The notes under the pieces were generated by a model. The model saw nothing but the letters and a program-made list of their open reading frames with translations. It was not told where the DNA came from and did no database searches. Positions 45,573-56,488 of a DNA stretch of 64,000 nucleotides are shown in pieces. The stretch is from assembly GCA_026873275.1 (NCBI GenBank), contig JANTUC010000007.1, positions 1,860,001 to 1,924,000 of the forward strand, given 5' to 3'. The number at the start of each line of letters is the position of its first letter. Position 1 is the stretch's first letter. Origin of the DNA: Pseudopithomyces maydicus. Taxonomy: Eukaryota; Ascomycota; Dothideomycetes; Pleosporales; Didymosphaeriaceae. Both the position numbers and the translations under genes were made by a program.

Positions 45573-47306
45573 GAGACGGGCCGTTTCCCTCATTCTTCGG
45601 GTTTGATTCGCAAATTTGCGAGGCGTTTTTTTGGGCCCCGTAGCGGCAATTAGGAGTTGCATTTTCAAGGCGTGCGTGTTAGGATCCGGGAGAAACAAAA
45701 AGCAAGGGTTTCTTCCTTCCATGCGTGGTGTTTGGGGGTTATGATGGGAGTTTTTTTTCTTTTGCGCTGTCGACTTATCAACTGGGCATTGGACTGCTTG
45801 GGAGCGATGACGTGCGTGCGTTTGATGTATTATGGCATGGGTAGGATACGAATAACAGCTATCTGGATAAAAAGTTAATACAATCTTGAAATATCTCATG
45901 TTTTGCTGTCTTATATTATATTATCATGGTCCGGCTGTTTACATATTCTTTTACTCTCGGCCCCTAGTAGATTTAACTCGAGTTCCAGCCCTGGAGCTGG
46001 GCTTCAAGTGTTTCACGTGATATGCAGATGTCAGGCTTGCAAGCATCACAATACATACTAAGATCCGCCTATACAGAGACTTGATCTCCACCATTGACAC
46101 ACGGTAAACCTCCTCGCCCGGGCTAAGACTGCAGTGCAATGAAGCCGCTGCCTGAGAGCCTTGATCTTTGCCACGGATATACGGCAAACCTCCTCGTCCG
46201 GGCTAAAGATTGCAGTGCGCCATGCACCAGGACTCTGCATACATGCTCACCGGTTTTCCGTCCCGCACACTTGCATGCTGAGATTGACCTATACAGAGCC
46301 TCGCTTCACACCACCCCCATGGGGTAGACCTCCTCGCCCGGGCTAAGATTGCAGTGCAATTTACACGCGATTGGATACTTCACCGAATTTGCAGGGTTTT
46401 GTGCCACATGCATGCAAGCCTGGCCTATACGGAGCCTTGCTTCACGCCACTACCAAGCAGTAGACCTCCTCGCCCGGGCTAAGATTGCAGTGCAAATTGC
46501 AAGAATAGACATGAACCTAACCTGCATACCAGGACTGACCTATACAGAGCCTTGCTTCATGCCACCTCCTCGCCCGGGCTATGATTGCAGTGCAGTTTTT
46601 GCACATCGGCAGTATGGCTGCAACCGGGTGGGTCCAATGATAAGAGTGCCAGCAGAATCATGTTCTGGATTTGTTGTGATTGGACGGTTGGATACCGTCT
46701 GATGTGGTTACACAGTGAACATCTTCGTCTGGGCTAAGATTGCAATGAACCCCACAAAAGCGCATCACAGTTGCATCGCGTTCCTGGTAGCAAAGGGGAA
46801 AAGACTGGACCGACTGAATATATGTATATATCGTTGATAGTGCAGCCCAGTACATAGTTCCTTATCCTTCCAGTGGCTCGTGAACCACACCTTGCCAAGT
46901 TACACATGGACTGCCTGATCCTCCGGACAGCACAGCCTTAGCAACGCCCACATCGTGAAACAAGAACGCCACAAGTTTTACTAAATATTCTCCCTAGTAC
47001 ATGATCCTTCCCTTCAAATCATCTCGTCCGTCACTGGCCAGACGGACGGTAAGGTCGGCGTACCAACCAACCTTCCGATATCCAGACGCCCGTGAACGCC
47101 GAGTTGTAGGTCCATATCCATCCGTACTCATCAATGGGCATACTCCTTTTCGATAAGCATCCGTGCCCGTGCCATCGAATCCCCCTGTCCATATCCAAAC
47201 CGAACCGAATCATCCCGTAGACCCGCGAAATCAAAGCCTGTAGGACTCACCTCTACGCGAGCTAACCATTGTACCCTGCGGCCGCCTCTTTCCCGGTGTC
47301 CAGCCT
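45573..47306. other. Convergent intergenic region with a minisatellite
   Basis: This stretch of 1.7 kb lies between the 3' ends of RRN3 and the kinase gene. About 700 bp of it (46064-46749) is a six-copy degenerate repeat. The remaining DNA shows no gene; short plus ORFs over the repeat are artefacts. Confidence 0.6.
46064..46749 (+). repeat. Six-copy degenerate minisatellite
   Basis: A conserved core CTCCTCGCCCGGGCTAAGAT followed by TGCAGTGCAA recurs near 46105, 46184, 46321, 46461, 46561 and 46716. In several copies it is preceded by TATACAGAGCCTTGCTTCA plus CACCAC. Spacing is 79-155 bp. The core is better conserved than the spacers, and differences between copies are mostly C/T and A/G transitions. 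Confidence 0.85.
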
Positions 47307-50300
47307 TTATCCTTTGCTCACCCTAATCGTATTAGCACCCTCGCCCATCCTACCCTCCTCCTCGCTCAGTTCCTCTAGAGGCCTCACATCCTCTAGCCGC
47401 ATCGCCTTCAGCAAATCCCTAGTCGCTCTGAAACCGTCCCTCAGCTCCAAACTACTCTTCCACAACGCATCCTGCAACGACACAGGATCCACGGACACGC
47501 CCAGCAGCGCCTCGGGCGCAGGTCCCCTGGGGATCGGAAAGTCCACGAGAGGCTTGCCGTTCGGGCCCACGCTGACGCGTATCGCGCGCGGGAGGTCGTC
47601 ATACGTATCAGTGGTGTACCCGTCCTCTGCGTCCGAGGACGTAGGGTAGTCGTCGCGACTGTTGGTACGGCGGGAGCGGGGGTACTTGTTGCGGTTCAGG
47701 TTTGCCTTTTCGAGGGCGTCCCAGGCTTCGTCTACGTCTTCGTCGTCGGCGGAGACGTCGGTGGTGACGCTTAGGGAGGAGAGTCGTCGCTTCCGGGGCC
47801 GAGGCCGTAGGCTGCTGAGTGAGACCAGCCGAAGTCTAGCTGTTGTGAACGCTGATTTCCGCGGTGGTAGGGCAGTGCCATGTTTTGCGGTGGTGGTTTT
47901 AATTGAGTTTGCATCTGTGAGACGGATGAGAGACCGCGGGCATGTAAGGCTGCGTGATGCGCGTCGACGTTTGTGGGTAGACCCTGCTCGTCCAGCGTTT
48001 GAGGAGTCAACAGGCCAGGTATGGCGTGGTTTGGCTCAGACTGCGACTTTGTATGGTAAGACGTTCGGTTGCTATTTTCGGTAAGCTGAACCTGGTCTTC
48101 GAGATTGAACGGATTGTCGTTCATTTGCTCTGTCGCAGCTGAATAAGCTACTGTGGACGTCGAACCAGATGTGCCGGGTCGGTAATCATCGACCATTGCC
48201 ATGTCCAAGTCGATCATCGACGTCCGCAATGGAGATCCTGGTGCAGAATTGATGCGTGGATAATCATCAGAATCCCCGATGGGTGCTGTGGTGGAGTGCA
48301 TCAAACCGGGTCGTTGAAAATTCGGCTCCAGCGTTGGTGACGATCCGAAAGGCTGTGGATAATCTGGCTCAGCCTCATCCAATCCACCCATAGGAAACTT
48401 GAAATCTCGTGTCTTTCTATTGTTAAGCGGTGGTAGGTCGTTTGAGGGGAACTTCCAGTCCTTCGTCGCCCGCCGCGAGTTCCTCTGATTTTGGTAATTT
48501 GCTTCGGCCATAGCCGCATCGAAAGTCCATTCCCTTGTGGCTCGATTTGGTTTGGGGGGAATTGAAAGTCACGTGTTTGTCGGTTTGCTGGAGCGGATTC
48601 TTCTGACATGGTAGGAAACTTCCAGTCCTGCGTACGGCGGTTCGCGGGTTCACCCATTGAGGGAAACTTCCAATCCTGAGTTCGTCGGTTGGAATCTTCG
48701 TTTGCAGTGGGGAATTTCCAGTCTTGCGTTCGTCGATTTGTGTCTTCATTTGCAGTAGGAAACTTCCAGGCCCGCGTGTCGCGTTTGGTGAGCTGGTCAT
48801 CTTGGTCGAAACGGTCGCGCTTTTCCTGCTCTTCCTGCTCTTCCAACTGCATTTCCCGCAACAACCTCTGCATCCTGTGTGCCTTAAGAGTGGGCACTTC
48901 ACCTAGATCAATACTAGGTACATCGGCGGATGTTGGCGCGACTGGGTCCAGATCTATTACAATGGTTTGTCTATTAGGTGCACCAGGGTTAAAATCGCGA
49001 AGAATCAAATCCGAGGGGGCCGTTCGTTGCCCGTGAAATCTACACCACTGTAACGGTAGGGCGTCTTCTCCATATCAAAGATTCCGTCTAAGCGTTTCTT
49101 ACCGCGGTCGATTTGTTCTTCTCGAAAATGGGCTTCGAGCTTCGCGAAACGATCCTCCTCATCGGGAGGGGTCGTCATGCCAGGATAGGCTTGCCTAGGT
49201 GTAGCCAATAACGGATCTGGAAATGCTCGCGAGAGACGATTCTCGAATTCGTCGGAAGTACTAAATGTCCAATCGTTGTCGTCATCGTCTTCATCTTGTG
49301 GTGCGAGGGGATCAGGTGCCTGAGCTCCGTAAGGATTGAACAGCGAAGCTCGAGCACCGCCTTCGTGTTCCCATTTGTAATAATCTTCAACAAGCTTGAC
49401 CAGCATGACCGTCGGAAACATCTTGGTCGAGTCTTTGACAAACATGTGGTCTAAGATATCATCAGGCGATGGGCGATCCTGTGGGTTTGGCTGCAGGATG
49501 AACGCGATGAATTCTTTGAGAACTTCGGAGTGCCTGTCGCCTTCTAACTCAGGTACGCCAGTTTCGGGTAAGTCCCACTGAACAGTTTTGTGGAATGGTG
49601 GAAAACCGGTCGCCATTTCGTAGACAGTACACCCGTAGGCCCAGATATCGACTTCTGATCCATATAGAATATCATTCGGTCGGATTCTGCTTTGTGGGTG
49701 CGCGTCTTTGATCCACTCGTTCTGAAGCTCAGGCGCCATCCAGTAAGGTGTACCGACGATAGTCGATCGCTTGGAAATCTCAGGCTCAAGAGTGCCTGAT
49801 ACACCGAAATCGCAGAGTTGTACACGACCATCCTCGAGGATCAGGATGTTGTTACACTTGAGATCTCGATGCAATACGCCGGCTTCATGGACGTATTTTA
49901 AGCCCAACGCCAATTCGCGTGCGATTGGTATTATGAACTTTTCCGGTAGTCCCGGGCCTGGGTCCCTCAGATTCATCGTGGGCTTCATTAAGGTATTGAC
50001 ACTGCCTCCGCTAGCATATTCGCTAACGATCCAGAGCTCGTTATGCACTGATCGCGCCTCCTCTATGATATTGACGTATGGCCGTGCCTTGCTGTCCCTT
50101 AATTGCTGGAGAATATTGATTTCCTTCAATGTCTCCGAAAGATTCTTTGTGGTCATTTCTTCGTAGTCGACCGTATCGATATCGATGATCTTGATTGCGA
50201 CAAGTCCACCTGAGCTACGACTCTTTCTATCATTGAGTCAGTATTGTGCCTCTCAAACATTTGAACAGTGGTATTTACCCTTTGAATACGCGGCCATAAG

Positions 50301-51027
50301 CACCCTTGCCGATCAATTCGTAGAAGTCATATGGCGGTGCTTCCTCACCACTGCGCTTAGCTCGCTCGGCTACAATTTCTTCCATATCTTTCGCCTGCTG
50401 GATTGCGCGGCTTTTGGTGCCGGCAGCAGGAGGCTGCACAGACAGCCTAGTGGGATCCATCTTGTCTTCTGGTTCTGGTGTACTTTTCCGTGTGCGGGTC
50501 AACAGCTTGATAGCTTTCTCGACCTGGAGCTCGGGAGGCGACTCAGGTATATCTTGTAGAGGGCTGTCGACAAGTTCGCGCGCGGCCCAGGGTATCGTGG
50601 CGGGGATCTGTAGCGGTGGTAGGTTTTTGTTGGACGCGCCCAATTCTAATTTCGTTACTGATGGTCTAGAGTTAACTGCGTGGTTCGATCGTATGCTGTT
50701 CGGGTTGCTCCCTGGTGGCGTCTGTGCGAATATAGACGACGGCGGGGATACCAGTCCGAGCGTCAACGCGGGAGATGATACGACGATAGGGAACCGGGGG
50801 TCTGCGATTGGTCGCGATATGGTCGCTTTATCGATAGACTTTTGCGGAGTCCTGTGCAATCCTATTCGTTTTGTGAGCTCAGCAAGGGAAAAGCCACGCT
50901 GGGGTCGAGCTCGTTGCGGCGCCTTTGCCTTGTCCTGCGCAGGTGATTGACTGGCACTGCGCAGGTCATCGTCGATTCCGACGAGGTCGCCGACGGACGT
51001 TTTGCTACGCTTCAGGCGCATAGGCAT
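47307..51027 (-). CDS. Ste20/germinal-centre-family Ser/Thr kinase with W/F-x-F-P repeat tail; three frameshifts
   Basis: Ste20-group kinases of fungi act in polarity, septation and morphogenesis pathways. Exons are 51027-50279 and 50226-47307 (52-nt intron, GTAAAT...TACTGAC...GATAG). A roughly 235-residue basic, disordered N-terminus precedes the kinase domain: GKGAYGRVFKG (Gly loop), VAIK lysine near 262, HRDLKCNN near 369, DFGVSG near 389 and GTPYWMAPE. The long tail carries an array of eight NRxTxDWKFP-type peptides, followed by an acidic C-terminus ending RVSKG. The frame is broken at 49015-49019, 48554-48559 and 47795-47798. Each break is repaired by one extra base in the C run, giving about 1,223 aa. 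The flanking frames read as one protein, so I regard this as an intact gene with assembly errors. The exact orthologue is uncertain. Confidence 0.85.
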
Positions 51028-51589
51028 GGCGTTGCATAGTGTGTGTTGTCGCAGTTGGCTCAGGCGGCATGAAGGCTGATATCGCGGAGGCGGGGTAACA
51101 GGGTGAAATTGAGGATCAACTTACAGGTTGCGCGGTGAAGCAGCCTCTAGCTAGCACACGAGTGAATGCCACTCATAGTGCCTGGCCAGTGTCGGTGTGA
51201 ACCCGAATGGCGCGCGCTGCGCTTCCGCACGTGGCAGGCCCGCCCTAGCGAGTGACCCGGATCAATCACAGACGAGCGAAGCACGCAGACGAACGCAATG
51301 TATCAAGGCGTAGGTGGCATGAAGAGGAGGTCGTAGAGGCGCACAGCACGCTATTTGGAGGAGGTTGTGGAGTATTCAAGACACGCAGGGTCCAGCCGTC
51401 TGAGGTGGAGTCGGACGTCGGACTGGACTAATGCAACCTTAATTGATGCGGTTAGAAGGCGCCACCAGCCACCCGTCTGGAACCTGACATCATAGCGCCA
51501 CTATCTTCCCCATATCCAACTTTCTGGAAGACGAGCATGCAGTAGTGACTCCCTTACAATACTACCATCACAATAATACTATTGAAACC
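51028..51589. other. Divergent promoter region
   Basis: 562 bp separate the kinase gene (minus) from a small plus-strand gene. No ORF, repeat or RNA gene is seen. A microsatellite-like ACAATACTACCATCA stretch lies just before the plus-strand start. Confidence 0.55.
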
Positions 51590-52223
51590 ATGCCTCCCAA
51601 ACAGGCACCAAAGGCGGCTCCCAAGTCGGGCCCAACAGCGGTGAAGAAGACCCCCGTCAAACCGCAAACGAAAGCACCCCCAAGGAAAGCTCCAATCGCG
51701 CAGTCCAAGGCCGTCGTACCCAAAACCGGGCCGCCCGCAAAGAAGCCTGTGCCGAAAGCCCTACCGAAAGCCGTTCCGAAGACACAAACGAAGCCGCTAC
51801 CCAAAGCCAACGTGTCGAAGCAGCCTCCTCAACAACAGGGCTGGCTGTCACGCATGGGAAGCCAGGCCGTTTCTGGTATTGGAAGCTTCACCGGTGCTGT
51901 GGTAACGGCTGCCGGTAATGGTGTAGCGGGTGCAGGTAAGGGCGCTGGTGCTAGGTAAATTCCGATTCCGATTGAATTGTTCTGCCTCAAGAGCTCACCA
52001 GTACTACAGTCTTGCAAACACATCTCGCGGATGGGGCGACGCAATCCGCGAATACGGTAACTCGATCAAGGATGTCACCGGTGCATCGGGTCCTCGTGCA
52101 AGCTCAGCGAAGAACCCTCTCGGCCTGGCGAGCACCCCGCAGGGTGCGAAGTCTCTGATGGGCTCACGACCAGGCGTCACGGGGGGCTCAAAGGGCTCTG
52201 GTAGTAACCCGTTGGGACTATGA
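51590..52223 (+). CDS. Small Ala/Pro/Lys-rich hypothetical protein with a Gly/Ala C-terminal half
   Basis: Family not recognised. Exons are 51590-51954 and 52010-52223, giving 192 aa. The 55-nt intron (GTAAAT...ACTACAG) is phase 2 and joins GAGA to SLANTSRGWGD. Residues 1-85 are a basic Pro/Lys/Ala repeat resembling histone H1-like or cell-adhesion linkers (PKALPKAVPKTQTKPLPKA). A short conserved-looking block follows (GWLSRMGSQAVSGIGSFTGA), with an Ala/Gly segment that could pack as an amphipathic or membrane-associated helix. The end is Gly/Ser-rich (GSNPLGL). A second GTAAGG donor lies 20 nt upstream of the one used. Function is unknown. Confidence 0.75.
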
Positions 52224-52507
52224 GTGGGGATTCGAACGGAGATGCGTTATGAGCTATGAACAAAGTGGGGTTTCCTTTATCTATCTATTTCTATCTATGG
52301 TATAGTACAGTATCGTATGGAGTAAGGTTTGGGTATCTTCAGAAGCCATGTACAAATATTTTACATCCACATGGAATAACATGCCACGTCTCGACCCAGC
52401 GTAAGGGTTTCGTACAACATATTTGGTCCCAGTGCGCCGCGCAATGCAAGTATAAACACAAAATGATAGTGGGCATGAGCCGAACGACCGAGTCAAACGA
52501 ATAGGGT

Positions 52508-54823
52508 CTAGGCCACTTGGAAGGCATCCAGATCGCCTGTTGACATGTCCGGAACGCCAGCTTCCTCTTTAACCTGGTCAATCATCGCTTCCACCATTTC
52601 CGGAGAATTAGACCGTTTCATGACGACGCGAATGAACTCTGAGAGAGCATCTAAAGCCATGTCATCCAGCTCCTCATCGCTGAGCATGGCGTAGTCATCT
52701 TGGCTGATGCCTAACCTCTGATTTCTCCGCTCTAGAAGGATAAAGTAGACACGTCCTAGTTTCTCAAGGTTCTTCCTGTAGGTGCCGTCGTGCATAAAAT
52801 TAGCTCGTTCGCTTTCTGATTTCTGGCTCAGATCCACCCAAGCAGCTTGGCTTTGGATTTTCTCGGCATTTTTATCAGACAGAACAACGCCAAAAAGCTT
52901 GCGCAAGACATGCAAGCTGACGAGCGATCCTGCCATGTCGTTGGTGTAGCTGAAGCAGTGGATCAGCAACGTTGTCAGTGCACCTTGGTCCTCTGCAGCG
53001 AGCCCATTGAGAAAGCGATCTGCGTCGGGCCTGGCCTGGCATAGCTTCCACCACTGAACTGTCTCCGCCAACAGCTCACGCGGTCGGGGGAGGCCCGGGT
53101 CATCACGGGTAGCGGGATTTTCGAGTGCCAGTCGAAGCGTCTTCCACAAACATCGAATGCTGATCCCATTTGGAAAAACACCTGGTGTGCCCACTGGTAC
53201 ATCGGTCAACGATTTATAAATCTTCCAAACTTCGCTGTATTTCCCTTGTCGACACTTGATATCCATCAGGATATCCATGAGATCGGCGTTGGGTTGCAAG
53301 TCGGTCTCTTTCAGCCGTCTTGTCAAGTAATCGACATGCTCCCACTGCATTTTCGAAGCGTGGTGTTTGATCATGATTGCAAATGTAGTCGCGTTGGCTT
53401 TCGCAACTTCTCTCTTGGTCTCTTCGCCTGGCAATAGGGTTTTTGTCTTCTTGGTCCATTTCGAAATTATCTCGGAAGCTGGTGCGCGTCGATATCTTTG
53501 TGTGGGAGCCTTTCGAGCTTCCTCTATCATGCGCCATCCGATATTCTCAGCATTCGAAATGTTCGGTGCGTCCTCGGATTGCATCAGTGCTTTCAGGAAT
53601 TGGTTGAAATGATTGGTGCGGGGCTGAAACCCGTGGCTGAACATCATATCAAGTAGCTGGGCTGCGGCATTTGGTGCTTTCGTAACCAGCGCTGATCTCA
53701 TCCACTGTCCAAATACATGGGAGTGGTATGCTTCCGGTAACACTGATATCGCTTGCAAACCGATGGTAGTCATCTTAGAAATGTCCGTAGCCAGTAGATA
53801 GAGCTTATGTAGTCTTTCAAGGACCCTTTCGACCTCGGCAGGAGTGGTTGATATGGCAAGACGGCGGCCCTTGATCATGTCGCGGAAAACCATTTTAGCG
53901 TTTATCAATTGTCGAACCTCCAAAAAGCCTAAGAAAAAAGCGTCGTAGTCTTCAAGGGCCATGGCTTCGCCCATCTTTTCCTTGGCGTCCTTGTACATCT
54001 TTTTGACCAAATCGTGATGTCGAACCAGACCAGAACTGGTGTGGGCGCGAAATACCGTTTTCATAACGGACGGTGCGTACGTTGGATATAGATCGAACAG
54101 TTCCTCCATGATTTGACGTGAGCGGTCAGGATCCCCATAGAACGCAAACATTTTAGCTCCTAGTTCAAGGTGTTCGGGTTTATAGTCGTGCCTTGAAAGA
54201 TTGTTGGAACCCTGATGATCTTCCTCCCATTCTTTCAGAGCCTGTTTCTCGTGTCCATACATAAACAAGCCATCCAAATATCGTATCCGGCTTTCAAGTG
54301 GCACATAACGCCCGCACCCATACATGTCCTTTTGCAGTACCTTGAGGCGTTTGTTTACAGTAATTTTAAATTTGTGATCAAGTGCTCTGTCTTGAACTTT
54401 CCACATAAGATCCCATACGATGTCCGGCACAGTATACACGAACTCCGAATCGCGCTTCTTAAGACGATGATATATCTCCCACAGTCTTAAATGGAGGCCT
54501 GGAAGGCTGGGGTTTGACTCGGCCAATTTCAAAAATTTGTATAGCCTTTGTGTATTATCGTAATTCACAGGCCGCGGCTTTGCGTTGAGAGCGAGCAGTT
54601 CGAAGTTCTGGGAGCGGCACAGCTGTGCGCGCTCTTCTTTGCGCGTACCATCTCGGGCTACATCTCGCGACTCGATGGGTACCGGTTTTAAGGGAATGCG
54701 CCGCGTAGGGTCCCATTGCGGTAGGTACGTCGGGATCAGTTTAGGAAGCGTGGTCAAGAAGCGCGCATGCGACGAATGCAGAGGACGGACGAGACGGCTT
54801 ATGGCGCGCAGGGAAAGGAGCAT
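52508..54823 (-). CDS. PPR-like mitochondrial protein, probable organellar translation/RNA factor
   Basis: Helical-repeat protein of the pentatricopeptide type, probably acting on mitochondrial mRNA maturation or translation. Single exon, 771 aa. The N-terminus (MLLSLRAISRLVRPLHSSHARF) is rich in Leu, Arg and Ser without acids, like a mitochondrial presequence. The body is a series of helical pairs. PPR-like units include AAQLLDMMFSHGFQPRTNHF and VDYLTRRLKETDLQPNADLM, which end with the usual xPNxxxxN-like turn. Fungal proteins of this length annotated as Cya5-type translation regulators look similar, but I cannot assign orthology. The C-terminal 60 residues are acidic. The gene converges on its plus-strand neighbour with 284 bp between stops. 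Confidence 0.87.
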   Translation of the reverse strand: MLLSLRAISRLVRPLHSSHARFLTTLPKLIPTYLPQWDPTRRIPLKPVPIESRDVARDGTRKEERAQLCRSQNFELLALNAKPRPVNYDNTQRLYKFLKLAESNPSLPGLHLRLWEIYHRLKKRDSEFVYTVPDIVWDLMWKVQDRALDHKFKITVNKRLKVLQKDMYGCGRYVPLESRIRYLDGLFMYGHEKQALKEWEEDHQGSNNLSRHDYKPEHLELGAKMFAFYGDPDRSRQIMEELFDLYPTYAPSVMKTVFRAHTSSGLVRHHDLVKKMYKDAKEKMGEAMALEDYDAFFLGFLEVRQLINAKMVFRDMIKGRRLAISTTPAEVERVLERLHKLYLLATDISKMTTIGLQAISVLPEAYHSHVFGQWMRSALVTKAPNAAAQLLDMMFSHGFQPRTNHFNQFLKALMQSEDAPNISNAENIGWRMIEEARKAPTQRYRRAPASEIISKWTKKTKTLLPGEETKREVAKANATTFAIMIKHHASKMQWEHVDYLTRRLKETDLQPNADLMDILMDIKCRQGKYSEVWKIYKSLTDVPVGTPGVFPNGISIRCLWKTLRLALENPATRDDPGLPRPRELLAETVQWWKLCQARPDADRFLNGLAAEDQGALTTLLIHCFSYTNDMAGSLVSLHVLRKLFGVVLSDKNAEKIQSQAAWVDLSQKSESERANFMHDGTYRKNLEKLGRVYFILLERRNQRLGISQDDYAMLSDEELDDMALDALSEFIRVVMKRSNSPEMVEAMIDQVKEEAGVPDMSTGDLDAFQVA

Positions 54824-56488
54824 GGGGAGGGGCGTCGTTGTTGGAGTAGGCAGGGATCTTCCTCTTGTCCGAGTAAGAAGTCCATCTGAATATTAAACAG
54901 TACTAAAGAACGTAATGACAAGAACGAAGAAATTGAACGGTGGTGGGAAGATCCATCTCGCCGCATCTTCCTTTACTCCTAAAAAGTCGACAGCCAATCG
55001 GCGTTTAGATCACCCGCACCCTGCCGCTTAGTAACACACCTACCATCTTATCGATAAACCACTGCGAAGTTGACCTCTGCGAAACGCCCCCAAGTGCTCA
55101 CGACTCGTCTGGTCTGATCAAGCTTGATTTCGTTGGGATCTTAATTCGATTGGTAATATCAGTGTGATCACGAAAGAAGGCATCGGCGCGCCTTCCCGAT
55201 TCGGCTGCGGATGAATGCAGCCCCCGACCATATACCCAACAGCCCGCCTACTTTCCGACCACATGGCTTGGATTTCATTTGCGCGAATCGACCGTGTGCA
55301 GCATCACCGCAAGCCCTGAACCCGTGGGCATCTTGACTTTTCCTTGTAAAACCAGATCCAGCTATGATAACCTGGATCGAGAGTCCCTTCAAACCTGGAA
55401 TTAACCTGGCATGGGTCCGGCAACGAGATGTGTATGGTTGCAAAATGAGCCTGGACCAGAACGAGACATCGCTTGCATCGGCTGAAAATATGTCGTGTAC
55501 ATCTCAAACTTTCCCTTTGAGCATGTTTTCATGCATGGGATGAGTACCTGCATGCGGGTCCTCATGATCGCTAACCGTCTGCGACTGTCATTCGCGGGCT
55601 AATGATGAAATTTTCAAAAGTCTTGAGGAAACAGGGTTTCCTTATACCAGTCTATTATTCTGCTAGTTCTCTTTGGAAATTCTACTCACCCCAAAAGCGT
55701 CGTCAGTGCACCACGCTCATGTGCGCTCTATATATTGTGGGTCGATTTAGCCGCAGTCCAGAACACTCCAGCTCACGCTCCGCACGCGTCGATCTTCCGA
55801 ACAAGATCTTTGAACGTGGCCGCGAGATTTCGAGTTAAGCTTTTCCCTGCATGCGTCCATCTGCCGAATATGCAGGCTCGCATAACTCGCTGGCGGGAAG
55901 ACCAACCCTCAGGAACGTGTTTGCCAACTTCACAGCATAACGTTCACGATTCTTCGAAAGTCTCCTGATTCTAGTTTCCATGGGGGCTCGTGATTTCTGA
56001 CTTTGCGGTCTGCTCACCACGCTGCAGCGTCCCTTCTATGGCGTGCTGTGGCTTCACTGTCCGGCATAATTTAGAGTGGCTTCCAGCTTCGACTTATGGC
56101 CCGGGTATCACCAAGTAGTTTTCATTATATTTACAAGACCTACGCATGGTTGGTTCGGTTACCCACATGCAATCTTAACGGAATATGGGGAATGGCCAGT
56201 GTCTGCAAGATCGCAACATTCTCTGACGGCTAATCTGTGTGCATCACGCTTTTGTCGAACACACACGTAAACCAGAGTATTCAGCCAACCACCTAACGAA
56301 GGCATAGAGCTTTATATGCTTGCAATGCCGGTTCGAGAAATCCCCTGCTGCATCTGACCTTCGGCGCATGGCTTCTGTGCTTGACTTCCGGACCGACTTC
56401 TATTCACTTACTGGGACGTGACAAAAGTTAACTTATCCCTCGTATTTTTCTTTTCTCTTTGTGATTTCGGAGAGACGTTGTCTCCAAA
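54824..56488. other. Divergent intergenic region, no gene seen
   Basis: These 1.66 kb lie between the start of the PPR-like gene (minus) and the GH114 gene (plus). ORFs of 60-90 codons occur on both strands without protein-like character. No repeat stands out. A tRNA-like T-loop word (GGTTCGAGA near 56,333) does not sit in a foldable arm. Confidence 0.55.

Noticed and set aside
52224..52310. tRNA-like T-loop word (minus-strand GTTCGAATC) near 52,232
   Set aside because: The flanking bases do not pair into a T-arm and no D-arm or anticodon arm can be placed upstream.
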